Below, in pieces: positions 16,977 to 25,489 of a stretch of DNA of 34,433 nt. Positions within the stretch are counted from its first letter, which is position 1. Every line of letters begins with the position of its first letter. The DNA comes from Pseudomonas sp. ATCC PTA-122608. GTDB lineage: Bacteria; Pseudomonadota; Gammaproteobacteria; Pseudomonadales; Pseudomonadaceae. The notes under the pieces are model-generated. The model was given only the letters and a program-made list of their open reading frames with translations, searched no databases and was not told the origin of the DNA. The stretch lies in assembly GCF_001952855.1 (NCBI RefSeq), contig NZ_LPNO01000001.1:5035-39467 (forward strand), in the 5' to 3' direction. Position numbers and translations under genes: made by a program.

Positions 16977-17831
16977 TCAGTCGCCTGTCGCAACTTCCCG
17001 CTTTGGATCAGTGATCCACTCGCTCCACGACCCCGCGTACAACTTGCCCAACGGGTAACCCGCCAGACACAACGCAAACAGGTTGTGGCAAGCCGTCACA
17101 CCCGAACCGCAGTAAGCCACCAGGTCATCCGGCGAGCGATCTTGCAGCTTGGCGGCAAAACGTTGCTTGAGCTGGTCCGCCGGCAGAAAACGGCCGTCGC
17201 TGCCCAGGTTTTCATTGAACGCCGCACATTGCGCACCGGGAATATGCCCGGCAACCGGATCGATCGGCTCCACTTCACCGCGAAAGCGCGGCTGGGCGCG
17301 GGCGTCGATCAGGGTCAGGCCGGGTTGGCCGAGGCGTTTTTGCAGGTGTTCGGCATCCAGTTGCAGGTGGTTGTCCGGCGAGCCGCTGAAGGTCCCGGGC
17401 TCAATCACCGGCGCATCCAGGCTCAGGGGGAAGCCCGCCGCGTGCCAGGCTTTCAGGCCGCCATCGAGGATAAACACTCCGTCGCGCTTGCCCAGCCAGG
17501 CCAGCAGCCACCAGGCGCGGGCGGCATAGGCACCGGGGCCGTCGTCATACAAAACGATACCGCTGTCGGCGCTAACGCCCCATGCCCGCAGTTGCCGGAT
17601 AAACGCATCCGCCGCAGGCAGCGGATGGCGACCGGTCACGCCCTTGATGATCGGCCCGCTGAGGTGGCGTTCCAGATCGGCATACTGCGCCCCTTCGATA
17701 TGCCCTTCGGCGTAGCTGCACAGGCCGTAATCCGGGTCTTCCAGGGCAAAGCGGCAATCGAGGATCACCAGCCCGCCGGACTGCTGGCGCTCGGCCAGTT
17801 GCTGGGGGCTGATCAGTTGGGCAAGCGGCAT
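16977..17831 (-). CDS. sseA: 3-mercaptopyruvate sulfurtransferase (tandem rhodanese)
   Basis: The 284-residue protein has two rhodanese domains, an inactive N-terminal one (about 8-130) and a C-terminal catalytic one (about 160-280). The active-site loop reads C241-G-S-G-V-T-A; the CGSGVT form is that of mercaptopyruvate sulfurtransferases rather than thiosulfate rhodaneses (CRKGVT), so 3-mercaptopyruvate to an acceptor such as thioredoxin or cyanide is the likely sulfur transfer. It is cytoplasmic, with no signal peptide. It lies 39 bases downstream of the TetR gene on the same strand and may be transcribed with it. Confidence 0.92.
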   Translation of the reverse strand: MPLAQLISPQQLAERQQSGGLVILDCRFALEDPDYGLCSYAEGHIEGAQYADLERHLSGPIIKGVTGRHPLPAADAFIRQLRAWGVSADSGIVLYDDGPGAYAARAWWLLAWLGKRDGVFILDGGLKAWHAAGFPLSLDAPVIEPGTFSGSPDNHLQLDAEHLQKRLGQPGLTLIDARAQPRFRGEVEPIDPVAGHIPGAQCAAFNENLGSDGRFLPADQLKQRFAAKLQDRSPDDLVAYCGSGVTACHNLFALCLAGYPLGKLYAGSWSEWITDPKREVATGD

Positions 17832-17870
17832 GACTGACTCCTGTGGCTAGGTTAGCGTTCGGGAAACATC

Positions 17871-18542
17871 CTACTTCACTTCTTCCAGCGCCTGATTCAA
17901 CGGCACGTAAAACTCTTTGAACAGCGCATCCACCGCGTCCTTGGCTTTTGGGGTGATAAACCCGGCTTCCAGCACCAGCACCTGGTACACACCGCGCTTG
18001 ATCGCCTCGGCGCTCAGGTGCGTGGATTTTTCATTGGTGGTGCACAGGAAGCGCACCCATGAGGTGAGGATGATCCAGGCGTTGAGGGTCAGGGCTTCGG
18101 TTTGTACCGGGTCCATGTTCAGGATGCCGGCATCGACAAAACCCTGATAGATGGCCGCACCCTGGATCAGGCAGCGCTGGGAAAACCGCCGGTAGCCGGT
18201 GGCCAGTTCCGGGTCGCTTTCCAGCAGGTGTTCGAGGTCGCGGTGCAAAAAACGGTAGCGCCACATGCCGGCGAGCACCGCCTGCAGGTAGAAGCGTTTG
18301 TCTTCCACGGTCACCGCGCGGCCCTGGGGCGGGCGCAGGAAACTGTCCACCAACGCTTCGTACTCGCGAAACAGCACGGCGATAATCGCCTGCTTGTTGG
18401 GGAAGTGGTAGTACAGGTTGCCCGGGGAAATTTCCATATGGGCGGCGATATGGTTGGTGCTGACACTGCGCTCGCCCTGCTGGTTGAACAGCTCCAGGCT
18501 GGTTTGCACAATGCGCTCGCTGGTCTTGACTCGTGGTGCCAT
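17871..18542 (-). CDS. laoR: TetR-family repressor, LaoR-like
   Basis: The 223-residue protein has an N-terminal TetR helix-turn-helix (about 6-55: IVQTSLELFNQQGERSVSTN...ISPGNLYYHFPNKQAI) and a variable C-terminal ligand domain. It is divergent from the aldehyde dehydrogenase operon. In P. aeruginosa the same arrangement (PA0367 next to PA0366-PA0364) is the LaoR repressor of long-chain alcohol/aldehyde oxidation genes. The assignment here is by gene order and family, not by measured identity. A perfect palindrome in the intergenic region is its probable operator. Confidence 0.8.
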   Translation of the reverse strand: MAPRVKTSERIVQTSLELFNQQGERSVSTNHIAAHMEISPGNLYYHFPNKQAIIAVLFREYEALVDSFLRPPQGRAVTVEDKRFYLQAVLAGMWRYRFLHRDLEHLLESDPELATGYRRFSQRCLIQGAAIYQGFVDAGILNMDPVQTEALTLNAWIILTSWVRFLCTTNEKSTHLSAEAIKRGVYQVLVLEAGFITPKAKDAVDALFKEFYVPLNQALEEVK

Positions 18543-18580
18543 GGGAAATCAACTTCTAGACCCGTGATGACGGCATCTTA

Positions 18581-18597
18581 CGGACTATCCTTGTCCG
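18581..18597. promoter_or_regulatory. secondary dyad near laoR
   Basis: CGGAC-N7-GTCCG is an imperfectly placed inverted repeat 39 bases upstream of the laoR start. On the minus strand it falls between TTTATC and TAAGAT, which could be a weak laoR promoter, so it might be an autoregulatory site. Its sequence differs from the main palindrome at 18634-18653, so it may bind something else or nothing. Confidence 0.3.
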
Positions 18598-18626
18598 GAT
18601 AAATCGGCATGTACTTGCAATGTTAT

Positions 18627-18655
18627 TTGACAATTTAGAGTAATGACTCTAAAAA
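18627..18655 (+). promoter_or_regulatory. lao operon promoter
   Basis: A perfect consensus -35 TTGACA (18627-18632) is followed after 17 bases by TAAAAA (18650-18655, 4 of 6 matches). The predicted start is near 18662, about 28 bases before the aldehyde dehydrogenase ATG. The palindromic operator occupies the whole spacer and overlaps the -10. Confidence 0.65.
18634..18653. promoter_or_regulatory. probable TetR (LaoR) operator, perfect 20-bp palindrome
   Basis: TTTAGAGT-AATG-ACTCTAAA is a perfect 8+4+8 inverted repeat between the -35 and -10 of the lao operon. Its size and position are classic for a TetR-family operator that blocks RNA polymerase. The TetR gene is divergently transcribed from the same intergenic region. 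Confidence 0.7.
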
Positions 18656-18689
18656 CTGAAGCATTCCAATAACAATCGGGAACTTCGCC

Positions 18690-20117
18690 ATGTCTGCCAA
18701 CGTTGCCTACCTGCAAGATTCCCAGGCACTGGATCAGCTCCAGGTCCTGTTTGACGCTCAGCGCCAAGCCTACGCGGCCAACCCGATGCCGCCCGCCGCC
18801 CAGCGCCAGCAATGGCTCAAGGCCTTGCGCGAGCTGCTGAGCGATGAGCGCCAGGCGCTGATCAACGCCATCAGCCGTGACTTCAGCCACCGCAGCGCCG
18901 ACGAAACCCTGTTCGCCGAACTGATGCCCAGCCTGCATGGCATTCACTACGCGAGCAAACACCTCAAAGGCTGGATGAAACCTTCCCGTCGCGCTGTAGG
19001 CATCGCCTTCCAGCCCGCGTCGGCCAAAGTCATCTATCAACCGCTGGGCGTGGTCGGGGTAATCGTGCCCTGGAACTACCCGCTGTACCTGGCCATCGGC
19101 CCTTTGGTGGGCGCCTTGGCGGCCGGCAACCGGGTGATGCTCAAGCTCAGCGAATCTACCCCCGCCACCGGCCAGTTGCTCAAGGCGCTGCTGGCGAAGA
19201 TCTTCCCCGAAGACCTGGTGTGTGTAGTGCTCGGTGAAGCGGAAGTCGGCATGGCGTTTTCCAAGTTGCGCTTCGATCACCTGCTGTTCACCGGCGCCAC
19301 CAGCATCGGCAAACACGTGATGCGCGCTGCGGCCGAGCACCTGACACCGGTCACCCTGGAACTGGGCGGAAAGTCACCGGCGATTGTTTCCGCCGACGTA
19401 CCGCTCAAGGACGCCGCCGAACGCATCGCCTTCGGCAAGGCGCTGAATGCCGGGCAAACCTGCGTGGCGCCGGATTACGTGCTGGTGCCGGAAGACCGTG
19501 TGGACGGTTTCGTCGAGGCCTACAGCAAAGCGGTTCGCGGGTTTTACCCGACCCTGGCCGACAACCCGGACTACACCGCGATCATCAACGAACGACAATT
19601 GGCCCGGCTCAACGGCTACGTGAAAGACGCTACCGACAAGGGAGCCACGCTGATCCCGCTGTACGACCAGGGCCAGGACCGGCGCATGGCCCACAGTCTT
19701 CTGCTGAACGTCAGCGACGAAATGACGGTGATGCAGGACGAAATCTTCGGCCCGGTGCTTCCGGTCGTGCCGTATCGCGGCCTCGACCAGGCTTTCGCCT
19801 ACATCAATCAGCGCCCTCGCCCACTGGCGCTGTATTACTTCGGCTACAACAAGGCCGAACAGAATCGCGTATTGCACGAGACCCATTCCGGCGGCGTGTG
19901 CCTGAACGACACCCTCTTGCATGTAGCCCAGGACGACATGCCCTTCGGCGGCATCGGCCCGTCGGGCATGGGCCATTACCACGGCCATGAAGGTTTCCTG
20001 ACCTTCAGCAAGGCCAAGGGTGTGTTGATCAAGCAGCGCCTGAACGCGGCCAAGCTGATTTACCCGCCCTACGGCAAATCCATTCAGAAGTTGATCCAGA
20101 AGCTGTTCGTCCGCTAA
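18690..20117 (+). CDS. laoC: long-chain/coniferyl-type aldehyde dehydrogenase, LaoC-like
   Basis: This 475-residue NAD(P)-dependent aldehyde dehydrogenase is of the class often annotated as coniferyl aldehyde dehydrogenase. Catalytic residues are visible: Asn129 (PWNYP), Glu224 (TLELGGKSP) and Cys258 (NAGQTCVAPDY). The C-terminus ends in a basic, amphipathic IQKLIQKLFVR tail that may touch the membrane, as in fatty-aldehyde dehydrogenases. Gene order places it as LaoC, which oxidises long-chain aldehydes such as dodecanal to fatty acids in P. aeruginosa. It is first in an operon with the next two genes (gaps of 28 and 33 bases). Confidence 0.85.
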   Translation: MSANVAYLQDSQALDQLQVLFDAQRQAYAANPMPPAAQRQQWLKALRELLSDERQALINAISRDFSHRSADETLFAELMPSLHGIHYASKHLKGWMKPSRRAVGIAFQPASAKVIYQPLGVVGVIVPWNYPLYLAIGPLVGALAAGNRVMLKLSESTPATGQLLKALLAKIFPEDLVCVVLGEAEVGMAFSKLRFDHLLFTGATSIGKHVMRAAAEHLTPVTLELGGKSPAIVSADVPLKDAAERIAFGKALNAGQTCVAPDYVLVPEDRVDGFVEAYSKAVRGFYPTLADNPDYTAIINERQLARLNGYVKDATDKGATLIPLYDQGQDRRMAHSLLLNVSDEMTVMQDEIFGPVLPVVPYRGLDQAFAYINQRPRPLALYYFGYNKAEQNRVLHETHSGGVCLNDTLLHVAQDDMPFGGIGPSGMGHYHGHEGFLTFSKAKGVLIKQRLNAAKLIYPPYGKSIQKLIQKLFVR

Positions 20118-20145
20118 CAAACCCATCATCGGGATAACAATAAGA

Positions 20146-20691
20146 ATGAACCCTAGCCTGACTGAATCACCCGCGCTGTCACGGCGCGGCGTCTTGAAAC
20201 TCGGCCTGTGCGCCAGCGCCTTCCTGGCCACCGCCGGGCTTGGCGCCAGCCTCAGCGGCTGCTCCAGCAGCACCCCGGCCAGCGGCTTTGCGATGTTGCG
20301 CAGCAGTGACCTGCCGTTTTTGCGGGCAGTGATTCCGGTGCTGCTCGAAGGTGTGGCCAGCGCCGAGGTGGTGGTAGCCGGCATCGACGACACCCTGAAA
20401 AAGCTCGACTTCAGCCTGCAACACCTGTCGCCGGAGATGTTCAAGCTCACCCAGCAACTGTTCGACGTACTGGGCATGGCGGTCACCCGTGGGCCGCTGA
20501 CCGGGGTGTGGGGCAGTTGGGAAAACGCCAGCAGCGAGCAGATCCGCAACTTCCTGCACCGCTGGGAAAACAGCTACCTGAACCTGCTGCGCATGGGCCA
20601 GGGCTCGTTGCTCAAGCTGGTGATCATGGCCTGGTATTTCCGCCCCGAGTCCTGGGCGCATTGCGGCTACCCCGGCCCACCGAAAATCTGA
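20146..20691 (+). CDS. laoB: Tat-signal lipoprotein-like partner, LaoB-like
   Basis: This 181-residue protein begins with a twin-arginine motif SRRGVLK (residues 12-18), then a hydrophobic stretch and the lipobox-like LSGC with Cys39 followed by Ser. It could therefore be a Tat-exported lipoprotein, or stay anchored by its N-terminus. The rest is alpha-helical-looking without recognised catalytic motifs. Its place between aldehyde dehydrogenase and GMC oxidoreductase matches PA0365/LaoB, described as a probable inner-membrane protein required together with LaoA for 1-dodecanol oxidation. It may be the membrane or electron-transfer partner of LaoA. Confidence 0.8.
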   Translation: MNPSLTESPALSRRGVLKLGLCASAFLATAGLGASLSGCSSSTPASGFAMLRSSDLPFLRAVIPVLLEGVASAEVVVAGIDDTLKKLDFSLQHLSPEMFKLTQQLFDVLGMAVTRGPLTGVWGSWENASSEQIRNFLHRWENSYLNLLRMGQGSLLKLVIMAWYFRPESWAHCGYPGPPKI

Positions 20692-20724
20692 TTCGCATCC
20701 CGATAAAAACAAGAGAAGACCCTG

Positions 20725-22320
20725 ATGCCCGTACCTGATCTGTTCCGCGATGGCATGGCCCGCGGCTGGAAAACCCACAATGGCGCCGCCCTCGACCAGG
20801 ACCTGACCCTGGAGGCTGACGTCGCAATCATCGGCAGCGGTGCCGGCGGCGGCACCACCGCCGAAATCCTCAGCGCCGCCGGCTACAAGGTGTTGTTGAT
20901 CGAAGAAGGCCCGCTGAAAACCAGCAACGACTTCAAGCTGCTGGAGGACGAGGCCTACGCCAGCCTGTACCAGGAAGGCATCGGGCGCATGAGCAAGGAC
21001 GGCGCCATCACCATCCTGCAAGGCCGCGCCGTCGGCGGCACCACGCTGATCAACTGGACCTCCAGTTTCCGCACCCCGGACCCGACCCTCGCCCACTGGG
21101 CTAGCGAGTACGCGGTCAAGGGCCACAGCAGCGCCGAGATGGCGCCCTGGTTCGAAAAAATGGAGCAGCGCCTGGGCATCGCGCCCTGGGCGATGCCGCC
21201 GAACGCCAACAATGACGTGATCCGCAAAGGCTGCGAAAAGCTCGGATACAGCTGGCACGTGATCCCGCGCAACGTGCGCGGCTGTTTCAACCTGGGGTAT
21301 TGCGGCATGGGCTGCCCGGTCAATGCCAAGCAATCGATGCTGGTGACGACCATTCCGTCGACCCTGGAGAAAGGCGGCGAACTGCTGTACCTGGCCCGCG
21401 CCGAACGCCTGAAGTTCAGCGGCGACACCATCACCAGCCTCGAATGCGTGGCCATGGATCAGTATTGCGTGGCCCCCACAGGCCGCAAAATCACGGTCAA
21501 AGCCAAGCACTACGTATTGGCCGGCGGCGGCATCAACAGCCCGGCGCTGCTGATGCGCTCTGACGCGCCCGACCCCCATTCGCGCCTGGGCAAACGGACC
21601 TTTCTGCATCTGGTGAATTTTTCTGCCGGACTGTTCGACGAGGTGATCAACCCGTTCTACGGTGCGCCGCAGTCGATTTACTCCGATCACTTCCAATGGC
21701 AGGACGGCACCACCGGCAAAATGTCCTACAAGCTCGAAGTGCCGCCACTGCATCCCGGCCTGGCCAGCACCTTGCTCGGCGGCTATGGCACCCAGAACGC
21801 CCTGGATATGGGCCAACTGCCGAACACTCACGCGATGCTTGCCCTGTTACGCGATGGTTTCCACCCCGACAGCCCGGGCGGCACAGTCGAACTACGCGGC
21901 GATGGCACCCCGGTGCTCGATTATCAGGTCTCGCCCTACGCCTGGGACGGCCTGCGCCGGGCCTTCCACAGCATGGCGGAGATTCAGTTCGCCGGCGGTG
22001 CCAAGTCGGTGATGCCGCTGCACGGGGATGCACGCTACGTGAACACATTGGCCGAAGCCCGCAGCATGATTGACGGCTTGAACCTTGAATTGCATCGCAC
22101 ACGGCTCGGCAGCGCGCATGTGATGGGCGGTTGCGCCATGGGTGAAGAACCGAAAAATGCCGTGGCCGACAGCCTTGGGCGCCATCACCAACTGAGCAAC
22201 TTGTCGATCCACGATGGCTCGCTATTCCCTACCAGCATTGGAGCTAACCCGCAGCTATCGGTGTATGGATTGACCGCGCAACTGGCGACAGCGTTGGCCG
22301 AACGTCTGAAAACGGCCTGA
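20725..22320 (+). CDS. laoA: GMC-family FAD alcohol oxidoreductase, LaoA-like
   Basis: This 531-residue glucose-methanol-choline family flavoprotein has the FAD-binding motif DVAIIGSGAGGGTTAE at about 32-47, a Cys-rich segment CFNLGYCGMGCPVNAK near 187-202, and the GMC C-terminal motifs HVMGGCAMG and DGSLFPTSIGANPQLSVYGL. It has no signal peptide of its own. The likely reaction is oxidation of primary long-chain alcohols to aldehydes, passed to the co-encoded aldehyde dehydrogenase. The electron acceptor is unknown; the adjacent Tat protein is a candidate partner. The gene corresponds by order to PA0364/LaoA, next to coaD as in PAO1. Confidence 0.85.
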   Translation: MPVPDLFRDGMARGWKTHNGAALDQDLTLEADVAIIGSGAGGGTTAEILSAAGYKVLLIEEGPLKTSNDFKLLEDEAYASLYQEGIGRMSKDGAITILQGRAVGGTTLINWTSSFRTPDPTLAHWASEYAVKGHSSAEMAPWFEKMEQRLGIAPWAMPPNANNDVIRKGCEKLGYSWHVIPRNVRGCFNLGYCGMGCPVNAKQSMLVTTIPSTLEKGGELLYLARAERLKFSGDTITSLECVAMDQYCVAPTGRKITVKAKHYVLAGGGINSPALLMRSDAPDPHSRLGKRTFLHLVNFSAGLFDEVINPFYGAPQSIYSDHFQWQDGTTGKMSYKLEVPPLHPGLASTLLGGYGTQNALDMGQLPNTHAMLALLRDGFHPDSPGGTVELRGDGTPVLDYQVSPYAWDGLRRAFHSMAEIQFAGGAKSVMPLHGDARYVNTLAEARSMIDGLNLELHRTRLGSAHVMGGCAMGEEPKNAVADSLGRHHQLSNLSIHDGSLFPTSIGANPQLSVYGLTAQLATALAERLKTA

Positions 22321-22365
22321 AAAAACCGGGTATTCGCGGTGTCTATAGTGCTTTCTTCTGAATAA

Positions 22366-22914
<549 letters not shown>

Positions 22915-22933
22915 TTCTGGTCTTTGGGCTTAT

Positions 22934-23411
<478 letters not shown>

Positions 23412-23435
23412 GTCCCTTGGCGATTCGTTAGGCCC

Positions 23436-23519
23436 CTTCGCGAGCAAGCCCGCTCCCACATTCGACTGCATTCCAAAGGTGGAACTCGAACGAATGTGGG
23501 AGCGGGCTTGCTCGCGAAG
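23436..23519. repeat. class B REP pair in inside-out orientation
   Basis: Two perfect 29-bp complementary arms (23436-23464 and 23491-23519) flank 26 bases. Unlike the other class B elements, the CGCGAAG ends face outward and the GTGGGAG ends face inward. It lies between converging fdxA and mutM. Confidence 0.88.
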
Positions 23520-23544
23520 AGGCCATCAGCAGCACCACAAATTC

Positions 23545-24357
23545 TCAGCTCTGACACTTCGGGCAGAACACACTTGCCCGCTGCCCCAGCGTCACACTGC
23601 GCAATTCGGTCCCACAGACCTTGCACGCCTCGCCACCACGGCCATAGACGAACAATTCCTGCTGGAAATACCCCGGCTGCCCGTCGCCGCCGATAAAGTC
23701 CCGCAGCGTGGTGCCGCCGCGCTCGATGGCCGCCGCCAGGATGCGTTTGATCTCGATCGCCAGCTTCAGGTAACGCCCACGGGAAATGCCCTTGGCTTCC
23801 CGGCGCGGATCAATCCCGGCGGCAAACAGCGCTTCTGTCGCATAGATATTGCCCACGCCCACCACCACCGCGTTGTCCATGATGAACGGTTTCACCGCCA
23901 TCGAGCGTCCACGGGACAGCTGGAATAGCCGCTCGCCGTCAAACAGGTCGGTCAACGGCTCCGGCCCCAGGCGAATCAGCAGTTCGTGGTTCAGCGGGTC
24001 GAGGCTCCAGAGCATCGCGCCAAAGCGTCGCGGGTCGGTGTAGCGCAGGGCCAAGCCCGACTCCAGCTCGATATCCACATGCTCATGCTTGGCCGCCGGG
24101 CTGCCGGCCTCCACCAAGCGCAGGTTGCCCGACATGCCCAGATGGCTGATCAAGGTGCCGACTTCGGCATTGATCAACAGGTACTTGGCCCGCCGTTCCA
24201 CCAGCACGATCCGTTGCCCGGACAGCCGTACATCCAGGTCTTCCGGGATCGGCCAGCGCAGGCGCCGCTCACGCACCACCACACGGCTGACCCGCTGGCC
24301 TTCCAGATGCGGCGCAATTCCGCGCCGGGTGGTTTCGACTTCCGGTAACTCGGGCAT
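23545..24357 (-). CDS. mutM: formamidopyrimidine-DNA glycosylase MutM (Fpg)
   Basis: MutM removes 8-oxoguanine and formamidopyrimidines and nicks the abasic site. The 270-residue protein starts MPELPEVE, where Pro2 (after Met removal) is the Schiff-base nucleophile and Glu3 is catalytic. The conserved Lys in AKYLL (about 58) and the C-terminal zinc finger CKVC-X16-CPKC are present. It converges on fdxA and lies 21 bases downstream of the HDOD gene on the same strand. Confidence 0.97.
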   Translation of the reverse strand: MPELPEVETTRRGIAPHLEGQRVSRVVVRERRLRWPIPEDLDVRLSGQRIVLVERRAKYLLINAEVGTLISHLGMSGNLRLVEAGSPAAKHEHVDIELESGLALRYTDPRRFGAMLWSLDPLNHELLIRLGPEPLTDLFDGERLFQLSRGRSMAVKPFIMDNAVVVGVGNIYATEALFAAGIDPRREAKGISRGRYLKLAIEIKRILAAAIERGGTTLRDFIGGDGQPGYFQQELFVYGRGGEACKVCGTELRSVTLGQRASVFCPKCQS

Positions 24358-24378
24358 GTTTACCTCATGGAGAAAGAG

Positions 24379-25245
24379 TTAGTGCGCGCCCAGCTCGCGG
24401 ATCGACAACTTCAAACTCTCGAAGTCGTAGTCCGACAGGCCGATATGGTCCAGCACCAGCGGGCCGATGGCGTTCCACTCATGGTCATCCACCTGGTTGC
24501 CCAGCACGCGGTAGGACGCGCAAATGTGCTCGGCCATTTTCAGGATCGCCAGCAGGTTTTTCAGCTGCGGCTTGTGGTTGGACTCGTCGCTGAAAATCGC
24601 CAGGGCATTGTGGTGATTGGCGATGGCATCGGTCACATGTTCCGGCAGGCGCCAGGATTTGGCGGTGTAGTAACCCACCACGGCATGGTTGGTGTTGAAC
24701 GCCTGGTTCTCGGTGTCGACCACACGGCATTCCGGGCCGGCGTTGGCGTAGGCCTCTTCCAGCACGCTCATGTAGTTCGGGAAACGCTTGAGCATCAACG
24801 GCACGCCGCAATCGTGGAACAGCCCCAATGCGTAGGCTTCATCGACCGCCTGACTGCCGGTGCGCTTGGCCAGGGCCAGGCAGGTCATGGCCACGTCCTG
24901 GGCGGTATCCCAGAAACGATTGAGGGTGACGATGGTGTCGTCGCTCATCTCGCCCTTGATCGACTGCGCGTTGATCAGGTTGATGATGGAGCGGCTGCCC
25001 AGCAGGTTCACCGCGCGCTGGATCGAGACGATCTTGTTGCTCAGCCCGTAATACGGCGAGTTGACGATCTTCAGCAGCGAGCCGGAGAGGCCCGGGTCTT
25101 GGGCGATCAGCCGGGCGATCACTTCCAGGTCCGGATCGGGCATGTACTGCTCCATCTGCAAATCCACCATGATTTGCGGTTGAGGCGGCACGCTGATGCC
25201 TTGGAGGCTCTGTTGGATCTGTTCGGCGGATAGCTCTTGGGACAT
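24379..25245 (-). CDS. HDOD domain protein
   Basis: This 288-residue protein is an HDOD-domain protein (HD-GYP/HD relative without phosphohydrolase activity), a family often linked to signalling, motility or stress control in Pseudomonas. The pattern MPDPDLEVIARLIAQDPGLSGSLLKIVNSPYYGLSNKIVSIQRAVNLLG at about 35-83 is diagnostic. No second output domain is present. I use ATG 25245; a GTG three codons earlier is possible. Upstream on the minus strand a CTTTATAAAG palindrome and TAGAAT could be promoter elements. Its exact role is unknown. Confidence 0.88.
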   Translation of the reverse strand: MSQELSAEQIQQSLQGISVPPQPQIMVDLQMEQYMPDPDLEVIARLIAQDPGLSGSLLKIVNSPYYGLSNKIVSIQRAVNLLGSRSIINLINAQSIKGEMSDDTIVTLNRFWDTAQDVAMTCLALAKRTGSQAVDEAYALGLFHDCGVPLMLKRFPNYMSVLEEAYANAGPECRVVDTENQAFNTNHAVVGYYTAKSWRLPEHVTDAIANHHNALAIFSDESNHKPQLKNLLAILKMAEHICASYRVLGNQVDDHEWNAIGPLVLDHIGLSDYDFESLKLSIRELGAH

Positions 25246-25331
25246 AGGGGGCACACTCTGGACTAGGCGGCGATTCTAACCTTTATAAAGACTCGGCTGA
25301 CACCTCAAAAACCCGAACTGAACCGGATCAA

Positions 25332-25423
25332 ATGTGGGAGCGGGCTTGCTCGCGAAAGCGGTGTGTCAGCCGCCGAATGTGTTTACTGATCCTCCGCTTT
25401 CGCGAGCAAGCCCGCTCCCACAT
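25332..25423. repeat. REPIN, class B, in the HDOD/rlmI divergent region
   Basis: Perfect 30-bp arms (25332-25361 and 25394-25423, ATGTGGGAGCGGGC... with inner ends AAAGCGG/CCGCTTT) flank 32 bases. This is the only complete class B element here located between divergent genes, thus upstream of two promoters rather than at 3' ends. Confidence 0.92.
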
Positions 25424-25457
25424 GTCCGGCGGCGCCGCCAAGTACTAAACAACACGG

Positions 25458-25463
25458 TATACT
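25458..25463 (+). promoter_or_regulatory. -10 box of probable rlmI promoter
   Basis: TATACT, 5 of 6 matches to consensus, lies 27 bases before the rlmI ATG. No good -35 is seen 17 bases upstream (CCGCCA). Confidence 0.35.
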
Positions 25464-25489
25464 CCCGCTCTTTTTTCCGGAGCGACGTC

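Noticed and set aside
20179..21831. 550-codon minus-strand open frame opposite laoB and laoA
   Set aside because: Mirror frame across two genes with diagnostic motifs on the plus strand; no family resemblance.
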